NCBI RefSeq assembly: GCF_002270415.1
Contig: NZ_NNRI01000001.1
Coordinates: 124,001-188,000, forward strand
Direction of reading: 5' to 3'
Length of the DNA stretch: 64,000 nucleotides
Source: Mesorhizobium sophorae
GTDB lineage: Bacteria; Pseudomonadota; Alphaproteobacteria; Rhizobiales; Rhizobiaceae
Under the pieces are notes generated by a model. That model made no database searches. It worked only from the letters and a program-made list of their open reading frames with translations, and was not told the DNA's origin. Both the position numbers and the translations under genes were made by a program. This document shows positions 34,722 to 44,766 of the stretch, in pieces (the stretch's first letter is position 1; each line of letters begins with the position of its first letter).

Positions 34722-35426
34722 TTGGCTAGCCTCGATCGCTCGCTGATTGCAGGGCTTTCTGTCTTTGAGGGCGTCGCCGCCGCGGATCTCGACCGCATCG
34801 TCGGCCAGGCCAGGTCGCTCCGGATCGCCAAGGACCAGCCGGTGTTCGAGCAGGAGCAGGAAGCACATTCCTTTTTCCTGCTGCTCGACGGACATGTGCG
34901 CGTCGTGAAATCAACCCCGGACGGTCACGAGGTGACTGTGCGGTACATAAGTCCGGGCGAGTTGATGGGCATCGCCCATGCGCTTGGCCGCACCACCTAT
35001 CCGGCAAATGCGATCGCTGCCGTCGATTGCGTGGTTCTTGCCTGGGCAAGCCATCTATGGCCGACATTCGCAGCAAACTTCCCGAGCTTCAGCGCCAACA
35101 CTTACAAGGCCGTGGGCAGCAGGCTGCAGGACGCCCATACGCGCGTCATCGAGATGGCCACAGAGCAGGTGGAACAGCGCGTCGCTCATGCGATGCTGAA
35201 GCTGGTCAAGCAGGCTGGCAGGAAGACAGAGGAAGGAATTCTGATCGACTTCCCGATCTCTCGTCAGGACATTGCCGAGATGACGGGAACAACGCTCCAT
35301 ACGGTGAGCCGGTTGCTCTCGGCCTGGGAAGACCAGGGATTGGTCAAAAGTGGACGGCAGAGGGTGACAGTGGTCGAACCTCACCGGCTCCTCCTGATCG
35401 CGGAAGGCCGCGCCGAGAAAAGTTAG
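34722..35426 (+). CDS. nnrR: NnrR-type Crp/Fnr regulator of nitrite/NO metabolism
   Basis: A 234-residue Crp/Fnr protein without Fe-S cysteines. It has the sensor fold (ADLDRIVGQARSLRIAKDQ) and the recognition region DIAEMTGTTLHTVSRLLSAW (TxxSR rather than ExxSR), which fits the TTGCGC boxes at nirK and pseudoazurin. NnrR responds to NO. TTG 34722 is chosen because GGGAGGGG lies seven bases upstream; an in-frame ATG at 34668 gives a poor extension. It stops four bases inside the convergent DUF1858 gene. Confidence 0.87.
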   Translation: MASLDRSLIAGLSVFEGVAAADLDRIVGQARSLRIAKDQPVFEQEQEAHSFFLLLDGHVRVVKSTPDGHEVTVRYISPGELMGIAHALGRTTYPANAIAAVDCVVLAWASHLWPTFAANFPSFSANTYKAVGSRLQDAHTRVIEMATEQVEQRVAHAMLKLVKQAGRKTEEGILIDFPISRQDIAEMTGTTLHTVSRLLSAWEDQGLVKSGRQRVTVVEPHRLLLIAEGRAEKS

Positions 35427-35638
35427 TCAGGCTTGGTGCTTTCGATCGCGGCCCGCAAATCGCGGCCGAGTTGTTCCTCGTTCAGATCGTGCTCGCGTGC
35501 CGCGTCGGAAACGGTATGGAACGAAGCAATCGGGCAGCCGACGCAAAGCATGCCGTGCTGGAGCACCACCCGGATGGCCGCCGGCGACCGGTGCATGATT
35601 TCGTCCATCGTCGCATCGTCGCTGAATTTGCGTTTCAT
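35423..35638 (-). CDS. DUF1858 redox-disulfide small protein
   Basis: A 71-residue protein (ATMDEIMHRSPAAIRVVLQH, GMLCVGCPIA, FHTVSDAAREHDLNEEQL) of the DUF1858/hybrid-cluster-associated redox-disulfide family, with the CVGC pair. Such proteins accompany nitric-oxide and nitrite stress genes. The frame extends to 35737, but the MKRKFSD start at 35638 begins the domain. It may be linked to nnrR or to the ALDH operon; the 95-bp gap to DUF779 is large. Confidence 0.82.
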   Translation of the reverse strand: MKRKFSDDATMDEIMHRSPAAIRVVLQHGMLCVGCPIASFHTVSDAAREHDLNEEQLGRDLRAAIESTKPD

Positions 35639-35733
35639 GCCGCTTGCCCACGCTTGGAAGCGGACATGCTGCATCTGATTTCCGGGATGCTCGTTGCGCT
35701 GGGACAAAGAGGAAGCAGCCGATTGGACCCTCA

Positions 35734-36072
35734 TCACCTATGAACGGCGCAGATCGTCGACCGCGTCAGGAACCGCTTCTCCCGTCCGTTGTCCAGCGAG
35801 AACATGCCGCCGCGACCAGGTACTACGTCGATAATGAGATCGGTATGCTTCCAGGCCTCGAATTGCGAAGCCCCGATGTAGAAGGGCGCGTCTTCGATGT
35901 GGCCGAGCAGCACATCATGGTCGCCGACGATGAAACCGGCACGCGGATAGCACATAGGCGAAGAACCGTCGCAGCAACCGCCGGATTGGTGGAACAGCAC
36001 CGGTCCATGCTCGGCAACGATCTCCGCGATCAGTTCAAGGGCTGCCGGCGTCGCCGTGACCTTCGTATGCAT
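35734..36072 (-). CDS. DUF779 protein
   Basis: A 112-residue DUF779 protein (LFHQSGGCCDGSSPMCYPRA, DAPFYIGASQFEAWKHTDL, FSLDNGREKRFLTRS) with conserved Cys (GCCDGSSPMC). The family typically sits beside aldehyde dehydrogenases of the ExaC/AdhA kind; the function is unknown. It follows the dehydrogenase by 66 bp. Confidence 0.85.
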   Translation of the reverse strand: MHTKVTATPAALELIAEIVAEHGPVLFHQSGGCCDGSSPMCYPRAGFIVGDHDVLLGHIEDAPFYIGASQFEAWKHTDLIIDVVPGRGGMFSLDNGREKRFLTRSTICAVHR

Positions 36073-36138
36073 GTCTTTTCCGGATTCAGAATGGGGACGC
36101 GGCCCCTCGCGGAGCCGCGCTGTGAGCCAAACAGGGGA

Positions 36139-37656
<1,518 letters not shown>

Positions 37657-37763
37657 GTGTCTTCCTCCCAGAGCTGACGCCGCGGAATGCGACGCTTGGG
37701 AAGGGAGACTCGCGATTTCCGCCGCTATTGTCACCGTGCCGAGGACAGCGGGCAGGCGGCATG

Positions 37764-37781
37764 TGTCGCAGAATTGCGACA
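37764..37781 (-). promoter_or_regulatory. Inverted repeat, probable site for the GAF-Fis regulator
   Basis: TGTCGCAGAATTGCGACA has 7-bp arms TGTCGCA/TGCGACA around GAAT. It lies 108 bp before the dehydrogenase start, in the 147-bp gap between it and the regulator gene. TGTCGC-type repeats are bound by AcoR-like activators. Confidence 0.65.
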
Positions 37782-37803
37782 GTCATGCGAGGATTTCGGA
37801 AGG

Positions 37804-38772
37804 TCAGTGAGGCCTGTGCACATCCAGGCGGTTGAGCTTGCGGTGCAGCGTCGCCCGGCTGATGCCAAGCGCCTGGGCCGCAGCAGAGACATTTCCGTCT
37901 GCTCGCGCCAGCGCCCGCTGCAACACGCCGCGTTCAGCCTCGGCGAGGACTTCTGGGCCGCTCTCGCCCCAACCAAGCAGATCTGCGGCGGGCATCGGCC
38001 TGTCGAGACACTGTTGCGTAATTCCAAGCGCCAGGCGGGCCGAACGGGTCGCGCCGACCACAAGGTCGTCCGCATCAACCGCGATCAGCGCGCCCGAACC
38101 TCTGTCGGTCACCGGCGCCAGCAGAATTCGCGCCTTCGGGAATGCCATTCTGAAGTTCTCCGCCTCGATCCGACGCACCGCGTCGACCACGGCCACCGAG
38201 ATAAGATTGGCGAAGGCTTCGGTCAGATCGGCCCGGCAGGAAGACACGTCAAGCGCAGCCACAAGATCCCCCTTGTGATCGTAGATGGGAGCGGTGGTAC
38301 AACTGAGCCCCGTGTTGCGCGTATGAAAATGCTGGTCGCGATGGATTGTCAGTGCGCGCTGTTCAACCAGGCAGGTGCCGATCCCATTGGTGCCCTGGCA
38401 CTGTTCGTTCCAGACGGAGCCGGTCCACAAGCCCCAGGAATGAAACGTCTCGTCATCCACCGGGGCGCCGCGCCGTTCGACCGGCACGCCGTCACGATCG
38501 GCGAGAAGCACACAGCACCCGACGCCACCCACGGCAAGATAGAGCCGGTCCAGACTCGATTGGGCAGCACGGATGAGCGGCTCGCTGCGTTGCCGGGCCT
38601 CTCCGAATTCCGCCTCTGTAAGATAGCGTGGGGGACTGCAATCGGTCGGATCGAGCCGATGCAATTTGGAAGACCGTCGCCAGGAGGCAACCAGAGCGGA
38701 CCTCGCTGCGGCGTCCGAAGCGATCGCGGCCTGAATGCGGTCGGCATGATGACCGGATAGATCCTCGCCCAT
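37804..38772 (-). CDS. GAF-Fis regulator lacking the AAA+ domain
   Basis: A 322-residue regulator of the AcoR kind. A GAF-type sensor (GIGTCLVEQRALTIHRDQHF, CTTAPIYDHKGDLVAALDVS) is followed directly by a C-terminal Fis helix-turn-helix (ALARADGNVSAAAQALGISR, ATLHRKLNRL). The central AAA+ sigma54-activation domain of AcoR is missing, so it must act with sigma70 or as a repressor. GGGAGG lies before ATG 38772. It is transcribed toward the dehydrogenase. Confidence 0.87.
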   Translation of the reverse strand: MGEDLSGHHADRIQAAIASDAAARSALVASWRRSSKLHRLDPTDCSPPRYLTEAEFGEARQRSEPLIRAAQSSLDRLYLAVGGVGCCVLLADRDGVPVERRGAPVDDETFHSWGLWTGSVWNEQCQGTNGIGTCLVEQRALTIHRDQHFHTRNTGLSCTTAPIYDHKGDLVAALDVSSCRADLTEAFANLISVAVVDAVRRIEAENFRMAFPKARILLAPVTDRGSGALIAVDADDLVVGATRSARLALGITQQCLDRPMPAADLLGWGESGPEVLAEAERGVLQRALARADGNVSAAAQALGISRATLHRKLNRLDVHRPH

Positions 38773-39214
38773 GCTTATCCTCCCAAACCTCAACTGTCCC
38801 TTTCAGGCCCTGGATCAGGTCAACTGCAAGACAGCGCTAAGCTGTCATTACGCCCGCTTTTCCGCTTTCAATCCTCACACTGTCAATTCGTCGGAAGAAC
38901 TAGAGGGGCAAACCACTCCCCACCATGCTTGGCTGAACCGATGGTCATTCTCGCCCCGAACGTTCGAACAACCTTGTTGAAGCGAACCGCTCAATTGACG
39001 TCCTGACAGCGTATTCAAACCGGACTGGGCATTCATTGATCGAGAGCAAAGTCTCGCACGGCACGCCGCCTGGCGACATGGGATGGATTTTCTCGATGCT
39101 CCGGATCACAAGCCGGACTGGCGAAGATTGGGACGCCGAACCGCGTGGCGGAGAAACGGCCTTCAGAAGGGCGTCAGAGCAGAAGCTCTGACGCAAGAAG
39201 GCCAAGGTGCCGTA
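38773..39214. other. Intergenic region, no gene seen
   Basis: 442 bp between the divergent-facing ends of two minus-strand genes. The only clear feature is the perfect hairpin at 39171-39194; no convincing ORF, tRNA or box is seen. Confidence 0.55.
39171..39194 (-). terminator. Hairpin after the alpha/beta hydrolase gene
   Basis: GCGTCAGAGC/GCTCTGACGC form a perfect 10-bp stem with loop AGAA, 20 bp past the hydrolase stop. No strong T run follows. Confidence 0.5.
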
Positions 39215-40183
39215 TCAGGGGCGATATGGGGTCGGCTCAACGCCGTTGAAGAAGGTCCAGAAACTCTCATAGACCAGATCAGGCCGGTGCTCGGCTGGAT
39301 AGTGACCTGTCGGAATGGCCCAGCCCCTGAGGTCGGGCGCCCAGGGCGTCCAAGCTTCAATCGGCGTCAGGTGACGGCCAACATGGCTGTTGCTGCCCCA
39401 GATCACCATGACCGGGCACTGGATCGTCTTCTTGCCGAAATCGGCTGTGTCCATGGCGAGGTCGAGCGTTACGGTCGCGCGGTAGTCCTCGCACACGGCG
39501 TGGATCTGCTCAGGCGTGGTGCAGCGGGCATACTCCTTGAAGGCTTCCGGCGTGAATATCTCCAGGCCAACGCCTTTCTTGTTGAGCTTGTAGTTGATGT
39601 AGTAGTCGAGGTCGGCACAGATCAGCTTCTCGGGGAAGGGCGCCTTCTGCGCCATGAAGAACCAATGATAGCTCTCCAGCCCCCATCCAAGGGTGACGTT
39701 GGTCAGGAGATGGTAGGTCGGGATGATATCCAGCGCGCAGAAACGGGTGATCCTGTCGGGCTGATCGAGCACCATCCGAAACCCGACGCGGGCACCGCGG
39801 TCATGGCCAGCAAGCGCGAACTTTTCAAAGCCAAGCGCGCTCATCACATCAAAGGCGTCTTCGCCCATGGCGCGGAAGCTGTAGGCGGCATGGTCCGCAC
39901 CGCCGTCGGGTTTCGAGCTGTCGCCATAGCCGCGCAGGTCGATGGCGGCCACAGTGAAGGACTTTGCCAGGGAAGGCGCGATGCGATGCCAGCTGACATG
40001 CGTCAACGGGTTGCCGTGAACAAGCAGCAATGGTGGGCCTGATCCCGCGACGGCGACATTGATCTCGGCGCCCCTGGTCTTGATCCTTCTGTAGGAGAAC
40101 CCCTCCATCAGGCTTCCATGCTTGCTTTCCAAGGGTGGCATCGAGGATGCGAGGGCGGCTTCCGAGGCGTGTTGGCTGTCCAT
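39215..40183 (-). CDS. Alpha/beta hydrolase, fluoroacetate-dehalogenase-like
   Basis: A 322-residue alpha/beta hydrolase. The nucleophile-elbow GHDRGARVGFRMVLDQPDRI has the Asp nucleophile and both Arg that bind carboxylate in fluoroacetate dehalogenases, and HVSWHRIAP, LRGYGDSSKP and the catalytic His in GHYPAEHRPDLV fit too. Related enzymes act on haloacetates or other 2-substituted acids, or are epoxide hydrolases, so the substrate is not settled. It is divergent from the pdxA-type gene, with a TTGTCAACAA operator (40232-40241) between them. Confidence 0.82.
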   Translation of the reverse strand: MDSQHASEAALASSMPPLESKHGSLMEGFSYRRIKTRGAEINVAVAGSGPPLLLVHGNPLTHVSWHRIAPSLAKSFTVAAIDLRGYGDSSKPDGGADHAAYSFRAMGEDAFDVMSALGFEKFALAGHDRGARVGFRMVLDQPDRITRFCALDIIPTYHLLTNVTLGWGLESYHWFFMAQKAPFPEKLICADLDYYINYKLNKKGVGLEIFTPEAFKEYARCTTPEQIHAVCEDYRATVTLDLAMDTADFGKKTIQCPVMVIWGSNSHVGRHLTPIEAWTPWAPDLRGWAIPTGHYPAEHRPDLVYESFWTFFNGVEPTPYRP

Positions 40184-40231
40184 GGTGCTCTCCAGATAAG
40201 GTCGCCCTTAGCCTCGCTCTCAAATTGAATA

Positions 40232-40241
40232 TTGTCAACAA
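40232..40241. promoter_or_regulatory. TTGTNNACAA operator 1 (hydrolase / pdxA-type divergent promoters)
   Basis: TTGTCAACAA lies within ATTGTCAACAAT, 49 bp before the hydrolase start (minus) and 112 bp before the PdxA-type gene (plus). It recurs at three other promoters of this island; see the findings. Confidence 0.72.
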
Positions 40242-40352
40242 TTTTCAGTTGACTTTTCTTGGATGCGGCGCAACATGGCTTCAAAGCGGTCACGAAGCCA
40301 GCCTTGCGCGGCCGATATCGGGTGGCTTCACCACCGTCGAGCCGAAGGGGGC

Positions 40353-41417
40353 ATGTCCATGGAAAATCCAGATAAATCCTCGCGCAAAACCACTTCACCC
40401 CTGCCTCGTCTGGCCTTGCTGCTTGGTGATATGACCGGTATCGGTCCGGAGCTCGTTGCTCGCGTGCTGTCGGACGGTAGCCTCTCCGACGTGGCGCGCA
40501 TTGTCGTTCTTGGCGACCGGCGTGTCCTGGAGATGGGCGCCCGCGACGCCGGCGTAGCGCTTTCGCTCAAGACCGTCCCGGATGTTGCATCCATCGACTG
40601 GAATGCAGCCGAAATACCTCTTATCGACCTCGGCAACATCGATCCCGCGGCCTTGCCGCGCGGCGTGGTCTCACCGGAGTCGGGCAAGCTGACGGGGGAC
40701 ACCTTGGCCGAGGCGGTGCGGCTGGCGATGAAAGGCGATGTCGATGGCATCACCTTCGCGCCGCTGAACAAGGCAGCGCTCCATGCCGGCGGATGGAAAT
40801 TTCCCGACGAGCACAAGATGTTTGCTCATCTGTTGGGACACAAAGGTTATTTCTCCGAGATGAACGTGCTCGACGGCCAATGGATGTCGCGGGTCACCTC
40901 GCATGTGTCGCTGCGCACGGCTCTCGATCAGATCACCCATGACAGCATCATCGAGGCGATCGAACTGGTTAACCGCACCATGCAGCGCGCCGGTAAGGAC
41001 AAACCGCGCATCGCCGTTGCGGCCCTTAACCCTCATGCCGGCGAGAACGGGCTGTTTGGCCGTGAGGAAATCGACCTGATCGGACCGGCGGTCAAGGTCG
41101 CCGCGGCAACCGGCATCGACTGCAAGGGGCCTTTCCCGGCCGACACCATCTACATCAAGGCCTTCGCGGGCGAGTATGACAGCGTGGTCGCCATGTACCA
41201 CGACCAGGGGCAGATCGCGACCAAGCTGCGCGGGTTCAACCGCGGCGTGACCGTCACGGCCGGGCTGGAGACCGTGTTCACCACGCCGGCGCACGGAACC
41301 GCCTTCGACATCGTTGGCAAGGGAAGTGCATCGACAGGTGCACTGGAAAACGCAGTCCGCCTCGCGGCTCAGCTTGCGCGCCGCAAGGACACGCAGCGCG
41401 AAGAGGCCGCAGCCTGA
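40353..41417 (+). CDS. PdxA-family 4-phospho-acid dehydrogenase
   Basis: A 354-residue PdxA family oxidoreductase (LLLGDMTGIGPELVARVL, PLNKAALHAGGW, DEHKMFAHLLGH, AVAALNPHAGENGLFGREE, MYHDQGQIATK). PdxA makes pyridoxal 5'-P precursors; paralogues (PdxA2) oxidise phosphorylated aldonates such as 4-phospho-D-threonate. Its place between a dehalogenase-like hydrolase and tartrate-dehydrogenase-like genes points to a catabolic role, not vitamin B6. ATG 40353 has GAAGGGGGC upstream; the open frame begins at 40263. Confidence 0.85.
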   Translation: MSMENPDKSSRKTTSPLPRLALLLGDMTGIGPELVARVLSDGSLSDVARIVVLGDRRVLEMGARDAGVALSLKTVPDVASIDWNAAEIPLIDLGNIDPAALPRGVVSPESGKLTGDTLAEAVRLAMKGDVDGITFAPLNKAALHAGGWKFPDEHKMFAHLLGHKGYFSEMNVLDGQWMSRVTSHVSLRTALDQITHDSIIEAIELVNRTMQRAGKDKPRIAVAALNPHAGENGLFGREEIDLIGPAVKVAAATGIDCKGPFPADTIYIKAFAGEYDSVVAMYHDQGQIATKLRGFNRGVTVTAGLETVFTTPAHGTAFDIVGKGSASTGALENAVRLAAQLARRKDTQREEAAA

Positions 41418-41448
41418 GCAATTCCCGTCGATCAGCCTGGAAAGCAAA

Positions 41449-42522
41449 ATGACACAATACAACAGTTTCCGCATTGCGGTCATCCCAGGCGACGGGATCG
41501 GCAAGGAGGTCGTACCCGAAGGCGTACGCGTTCTGGAAAAAGTCGCGTCGCGCTTCGGCATCGGGCTGTCGTTCGACTGGTTCGATTTCGCCTCTTACGA
41601 CTACTATGCCCGTCACGGCCGGATGCTGCCGGAAGACTGGAAGGACAAGATCGGATCGCATGACGCGATCTTCTTTGGCGCCGTCGGTTGGCCGGCCGGC
41701 GTGCCCGATCACGTGTCGCTGTGGGGGTCGCTTCTCCAGTTCAGGCGCGAGTTCGATCAGTACGTCAATCTGCGGCCGGTGCGCCTGATGCCTGGTGTGC
41801 CGAGCCCGCTCGTCGGCCGTGGTCCCGGCGATATCGATTTCTGGGTCGTGCGCGAGAACACCGAAGGCGAGTATTCATCGATCGGTGGCCGTATCTTCCC
41901 GGGCACCGAGCGCGAAGTGGTTATGCAGGAAACGGTCATGACGCGCATCGGCGTCGATCGCGTGCTGAAATTCGCATTCGAGCTTGCCGCCAAGGGCAAG
42001 CGCAAACACCTCACCTCGGCGACCAAATCGAACGGCATCTCGATCAGCATGCCCTATTGGGACGAGCGCGTTGAGGAAATGGCGAAAGCCTTCCCCGACG
42101 TGCGCTGGGACAAGTATCACATCGACATCCTGACGGCTCAGTTCGTGCTTCACCCCGATTGGTTCGATGTGGTCGTCGCATCGAACCTTTTCGGTGACAT
42201 TCTTTCCGATCTCGGTCCGGCCTGCACGGGAACGATCGGCATCGCGCCGAGCGCCAACATCAATCCGGACCGCAATTTTCCATCTCTGTTCGAACCGGTC
42301 CATGGCTCGGCACCGGATATTGCCGGGCAGGGGATCGCAAATCCGGTGGGGCAGATCTGGTCGGCGGCGATGATGCTTGACCACCTCGGACATGCTGAAG
42401 CGGCTGCCGGGATCGTATCGGCGATCGAGACCGTTTTGGCCGAGCCTTCGCTGCGCACGCGCGATCTCGGCGGCGCTGCAAACACCGTCGAATGCGGCAA
42501 GGCGATCGTCGCCGCGCTCTGA
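41449..42522 (+). CDS. Tartrate/isopropylmalate-type dehydrogenase 1
   Basis: A 357-residue beta-hydroxyacid oxidative decarboxylase (IAVIPGDGIGKEVVPEGVRV, FWVVRENTEGEYSSIGGRIF, TKSNGISISMPYWDERV, NLFGDILSDLGP, HGSAPDIAGQGIANPVGQIW). Closest to TtuC/DmlA tartrate dehydrogenases or D-malate dehydrogenases. The Asp ligands for Mg2+ lie in NLFGDILSD. It follows the PdxA-type gene by 31 bp. The true substrate in this island is unknown. Confidence 0.88.
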   Translation: MTQYNSFRIAVIPGDGIGKEVVPEGVRVLEKVASRFGIGLSFDWFDFASYDYYARHGRMLPEDWKDKIGSHDAIFFGAVGWPAGVPDHVSLWGSLLQFRREFDQYVNLRPVRLMPGVPSPLVGRGPGDIDFWVVRENTEGEYSSIGGRIFPGTEREVVMQETVMTRIGVDRVLKFAFELAAKGKRKHLTSATKSNGISISMPYWDERVEEMAKAFPDVRWDKYHIDILTAQFVLHPDWFDVVVASNLFGDILSDLGPACTGTIGIAPSANINPDRNFPSLFEPVHGSAPDIAGQGIANPVGQIWSAAMMLDHLGHAEAAAGIVSAIETVLAEPSLRTRDLGGAANTVECGKAIVAAL

Positions 42523-42607
42523 CTTCCAGATCAATTTTCTCAAAGCCCGGGACGACAGGTCGCCTGCATTGGCCAGGCTGGCCGCCGACGTCGGCGAAAC
42601 CCACCTT

Positions 42608-43951
42608 TTAGGTAGCCGGGGTTGCGGCCTGGGCGATCGCAGCGGTGTCTTCGAGGCTCTCGATATCCCAGCACAGGTCCCGCAGACGCGCCGTTGCCTT
42701 CGCACCCAGAACCGGTTCGGCCAGTCCGCCGAACTTTGCGTTGAGGTCGTCGTCGGTCATCGGCCGCGCCAGGCTGCCGATCGCATGCTCGACATGCCTC
42801 TTGAGCACGCGACCATCCTTGAGCTTGATCGTGACGTGACATTCGTCTTCAGCGACGCTTTGCGACGCCACTGCGCTGACGCGATCGCGCAGCGCAATGA
42901 CCTGCTTATCGCGCACGTTTGCATCGCTGTATTCTGCCTCGCCGGCGCGGCCTTCGATAATGGCGACCGCTGCCGAATGGTAGACACTGAATTTGCCTTC
43001 GAGGCCGACCTGCGGGGTCTTCTTGCCGGTCAATTCCAACACCAACGGGTCGACTTCCAACTCAATGCTTTCGATCTCGTCGGCCTTCAGGCCGAATTCA
43101 TTGCGCAATTGCACACAGCCGTCGATGATCGGGTGGATGACGATGCCGCAAGCGAACGGCTTGTAGGTGTTGAGAGCGATCTCGAAACTCTCGCCCAGGC
43201 CTTTGGTGATCTCGTCGAAATTCCGTTCGGTGGACATGACATGGGCAAAACCGCGCGGCGCCTCGAGCACGCGGTTTGACGAGGTGAAGTCGCGTTGCGC
43301 CAGCACGGCGGAGAGCAGTCCATTTTGCGCGGCGCGGCCGGGATGGAAGCTTTTGCACATGGTTCCGAACATCTCACGAAAACCCGAAGACTGTGTGCCG
43401 GCAATGCCGAGCGCCCAGATCATCTGCTGTTCGTTGAGGCCGAGCAGGCGGCCTGCCGCAGCGGCCGCCCCAAAAACGCCGGCGGTTCCGGTGATGTGCC
43501 AGCCGATGTCGTAGTGCGCGGGATAGACGGCGTTGCCGATGCGGCATTCGACCTCGACGCCGAGGATGAAGGCGTGCAGGAGATCACGCCCGCTCACCGT
43601 CTGCATCTGAGCCAGGCTGAGGATTGCGGAGGCGACCGGCCCGGCCGGATGGATGATGGTCCTCAGATGTGTGTCGTCGAAATCGAAGACATGGCTGGCG
43701 ATGCCGTTGATGAGCGCGGCGTTCAAGGCGTCCAGCCGTTCGCTACGGCCGAGGATCGCAGCCTGATCCTTGCCGGCGAACGGTGACACCGCCGACAAGG
43801 CAATGTCGACGCTCGGATGTTGCGAGCCGCCTACGGCGCAGCCGGTCCAGTTGAGGAAGGAGCGCACTGCCTCGCGCCGGACGTTTGCCGGTACGCTGTC
43901 CGCGGATGCCGACACGACATAGCGCGCCAGAATGGCTGTAACGTCCATCAT
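42608..43951 (-). CDS. MmgE/PrpD-family protein 1
   Basis: A 447-residue MmgE/PrpD protein (HVFDFDDTHLRTIIHPAGPV, AVYPAHYDIGWHITGTAGVF, FGTMCKSFHPGRAAQNG, CGIVIHPIIDGC). Family members include 2-methylcitrate dehydratase, cis-aconitate decarboxylase and iminodisuccinate epimerase. The conserved DDTHL and HP region form the active site; no clue names the substrate. ATG 43951 has GGGAG upstream. It is the last gene of a minus-strand operon with the SDR and GntR genes and is convergent with the dehydrogenase at 41449. Confidence 0.85.
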   Translation of the reverse strand: MMDVTAILARYVVSASADSVPANVRREAVRSFLNWTGCAVGGSQHPSVDIALSAVSPFAGKDQAAILGRSERLDALNAALINGIASHVFDFDDTHLRTIIHPAGPVASAILSLAQMQTVSGRDLLHAFILGVEVECRIGNAVYPAHYDIGWHITGTAGVFGAAAAAGRLLGLNEQQMIWALGIAGTQSSGFREMFGTMCKSFHPGRAAQNGLLSAVLAQRDFTSSNRVLEAPRGFAHVMSTERNFDEITKGLGESFEIALNTYKPFACGIVIHPIIDGCVQLRNEFGLKADEIESIELEVDPLVLELTGKKTPQVGLEGKFSVYHSAAVAIIEGRAGEAEYSDANVRDKQVIALRDRVSAVASQSVAEDECHVTIKLKDGRVLKRHVEHAIGSLARPMTDDDLNAKFGGLAEPVLGAKATARLRDLCWDIESLEDTAAIAQAATPAT

Positions 43952-44016
43952 TTGATCTCCCTGGATCGCCGTCGGGCACCGCCCGGTGCATCGGCGTGCT
44001 TGCTGATTGGCGTGCA

Positions 44017-44766
44017 TCACGCCATGAAGGCACCGCCATTGACGTGGACGGTCTGGCCGGTGATGTAGCGAGCCGCCGGTCCGCAGAGATAGCGCACGAG
44101 CAGTGCAACTTCCTCGGGTGTTCCACGCCGCCCGACAGGCGGCAGTTTCCCGGCATGATGAGAGGGTTCTCCGCCGGCACGTTGAGTGTCGATCATGCCG
44201 GGTGAAACGCAATTGACCGTGATGCCTTCACCGGCAAGGTCATGGGCGAGCGCCCGGGTGAATCCGGCCAGGCCCGCCTTGGCCGCGATGACATGGGCGC
44301 GACCGCTGGCGCCGGTATGAGCCGACAGACCGCCGATGTTGATCACCGCTGCCTGTCCCGATTTCTTGAGATGCGGGAGCGCTGCATGGGCGGTGAGGAA
44401 TGCACCATCGAGGATGATCGAAAGCACTTCGCGCCATTCGGTGAAACTCAGATCCCCGAACGCGGTTTCGCGTCGCACGGCGGCGCTGTTGACGAGAATG
44501 TCTATGCCGCCGAACTGCCGGACAGCCGCGCCGACCAGCTCGTCGACGGCGTTCGGATCGACGACGTCGGCCAGGACGGCCGTAGCCCTGCCGCCGGCGG
44601 CGGTGATCTCGTTGACGACAGCTTCGGCTTCGGCACGAGATGTGCGTGCGTTCACGACCACCGCGGCCCCGGCTCGAGCCAGTTCCAGCGCCATCACGCG
44701 CCCGATGTTGCGTCCTGCACCGGTCACGATGGCGACGCGCCCCTCAAGTTCCCGCGCGCCGTTCAT
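44017..44766 (-). CDS. SDR-family oxidoreductase lacking the catalytic Tyr
   Basis: A 249-residue Rossmann-fold protein. It has the cofactor motif TGAGRNIGRVMALELARAGA and NAG-equivalent VNSAAVRRE. Where SDR enzymes have YxxxK, this protein reads GRAHVIAAKAGLAGF, with His in place of Tyr and the Lys kept, as in a subset of atypical SDRs. Activity is therefore uncertain. ATG overlaps the GntR stop by four bases (44763-44766); 65 bp separate it from the MmgE/PrpD gene. Confidence 0.85.
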   Translation of the reverse strand: MNGARELEGRVAIVTGAGRNIGRVMALELARAGAAVVVNARTSRAEAEAVVNEITAAGGRATAVLADVVDPNAVDELVGAAVRQFGGIDILVNSAAVRRETAFGDLSFTEWREVLSIILDGAFLTAHAALPHLKKSGQAAVINIGGLSAHTGASGRAHVIAAKAGLAGFTRALAHDLAGEGITVNCVSPGMIDTQRAGGEPSHHAGKLPPVGRRGTPEEVALLVRYLCGPAARYITGQTVHVNGGAFMA

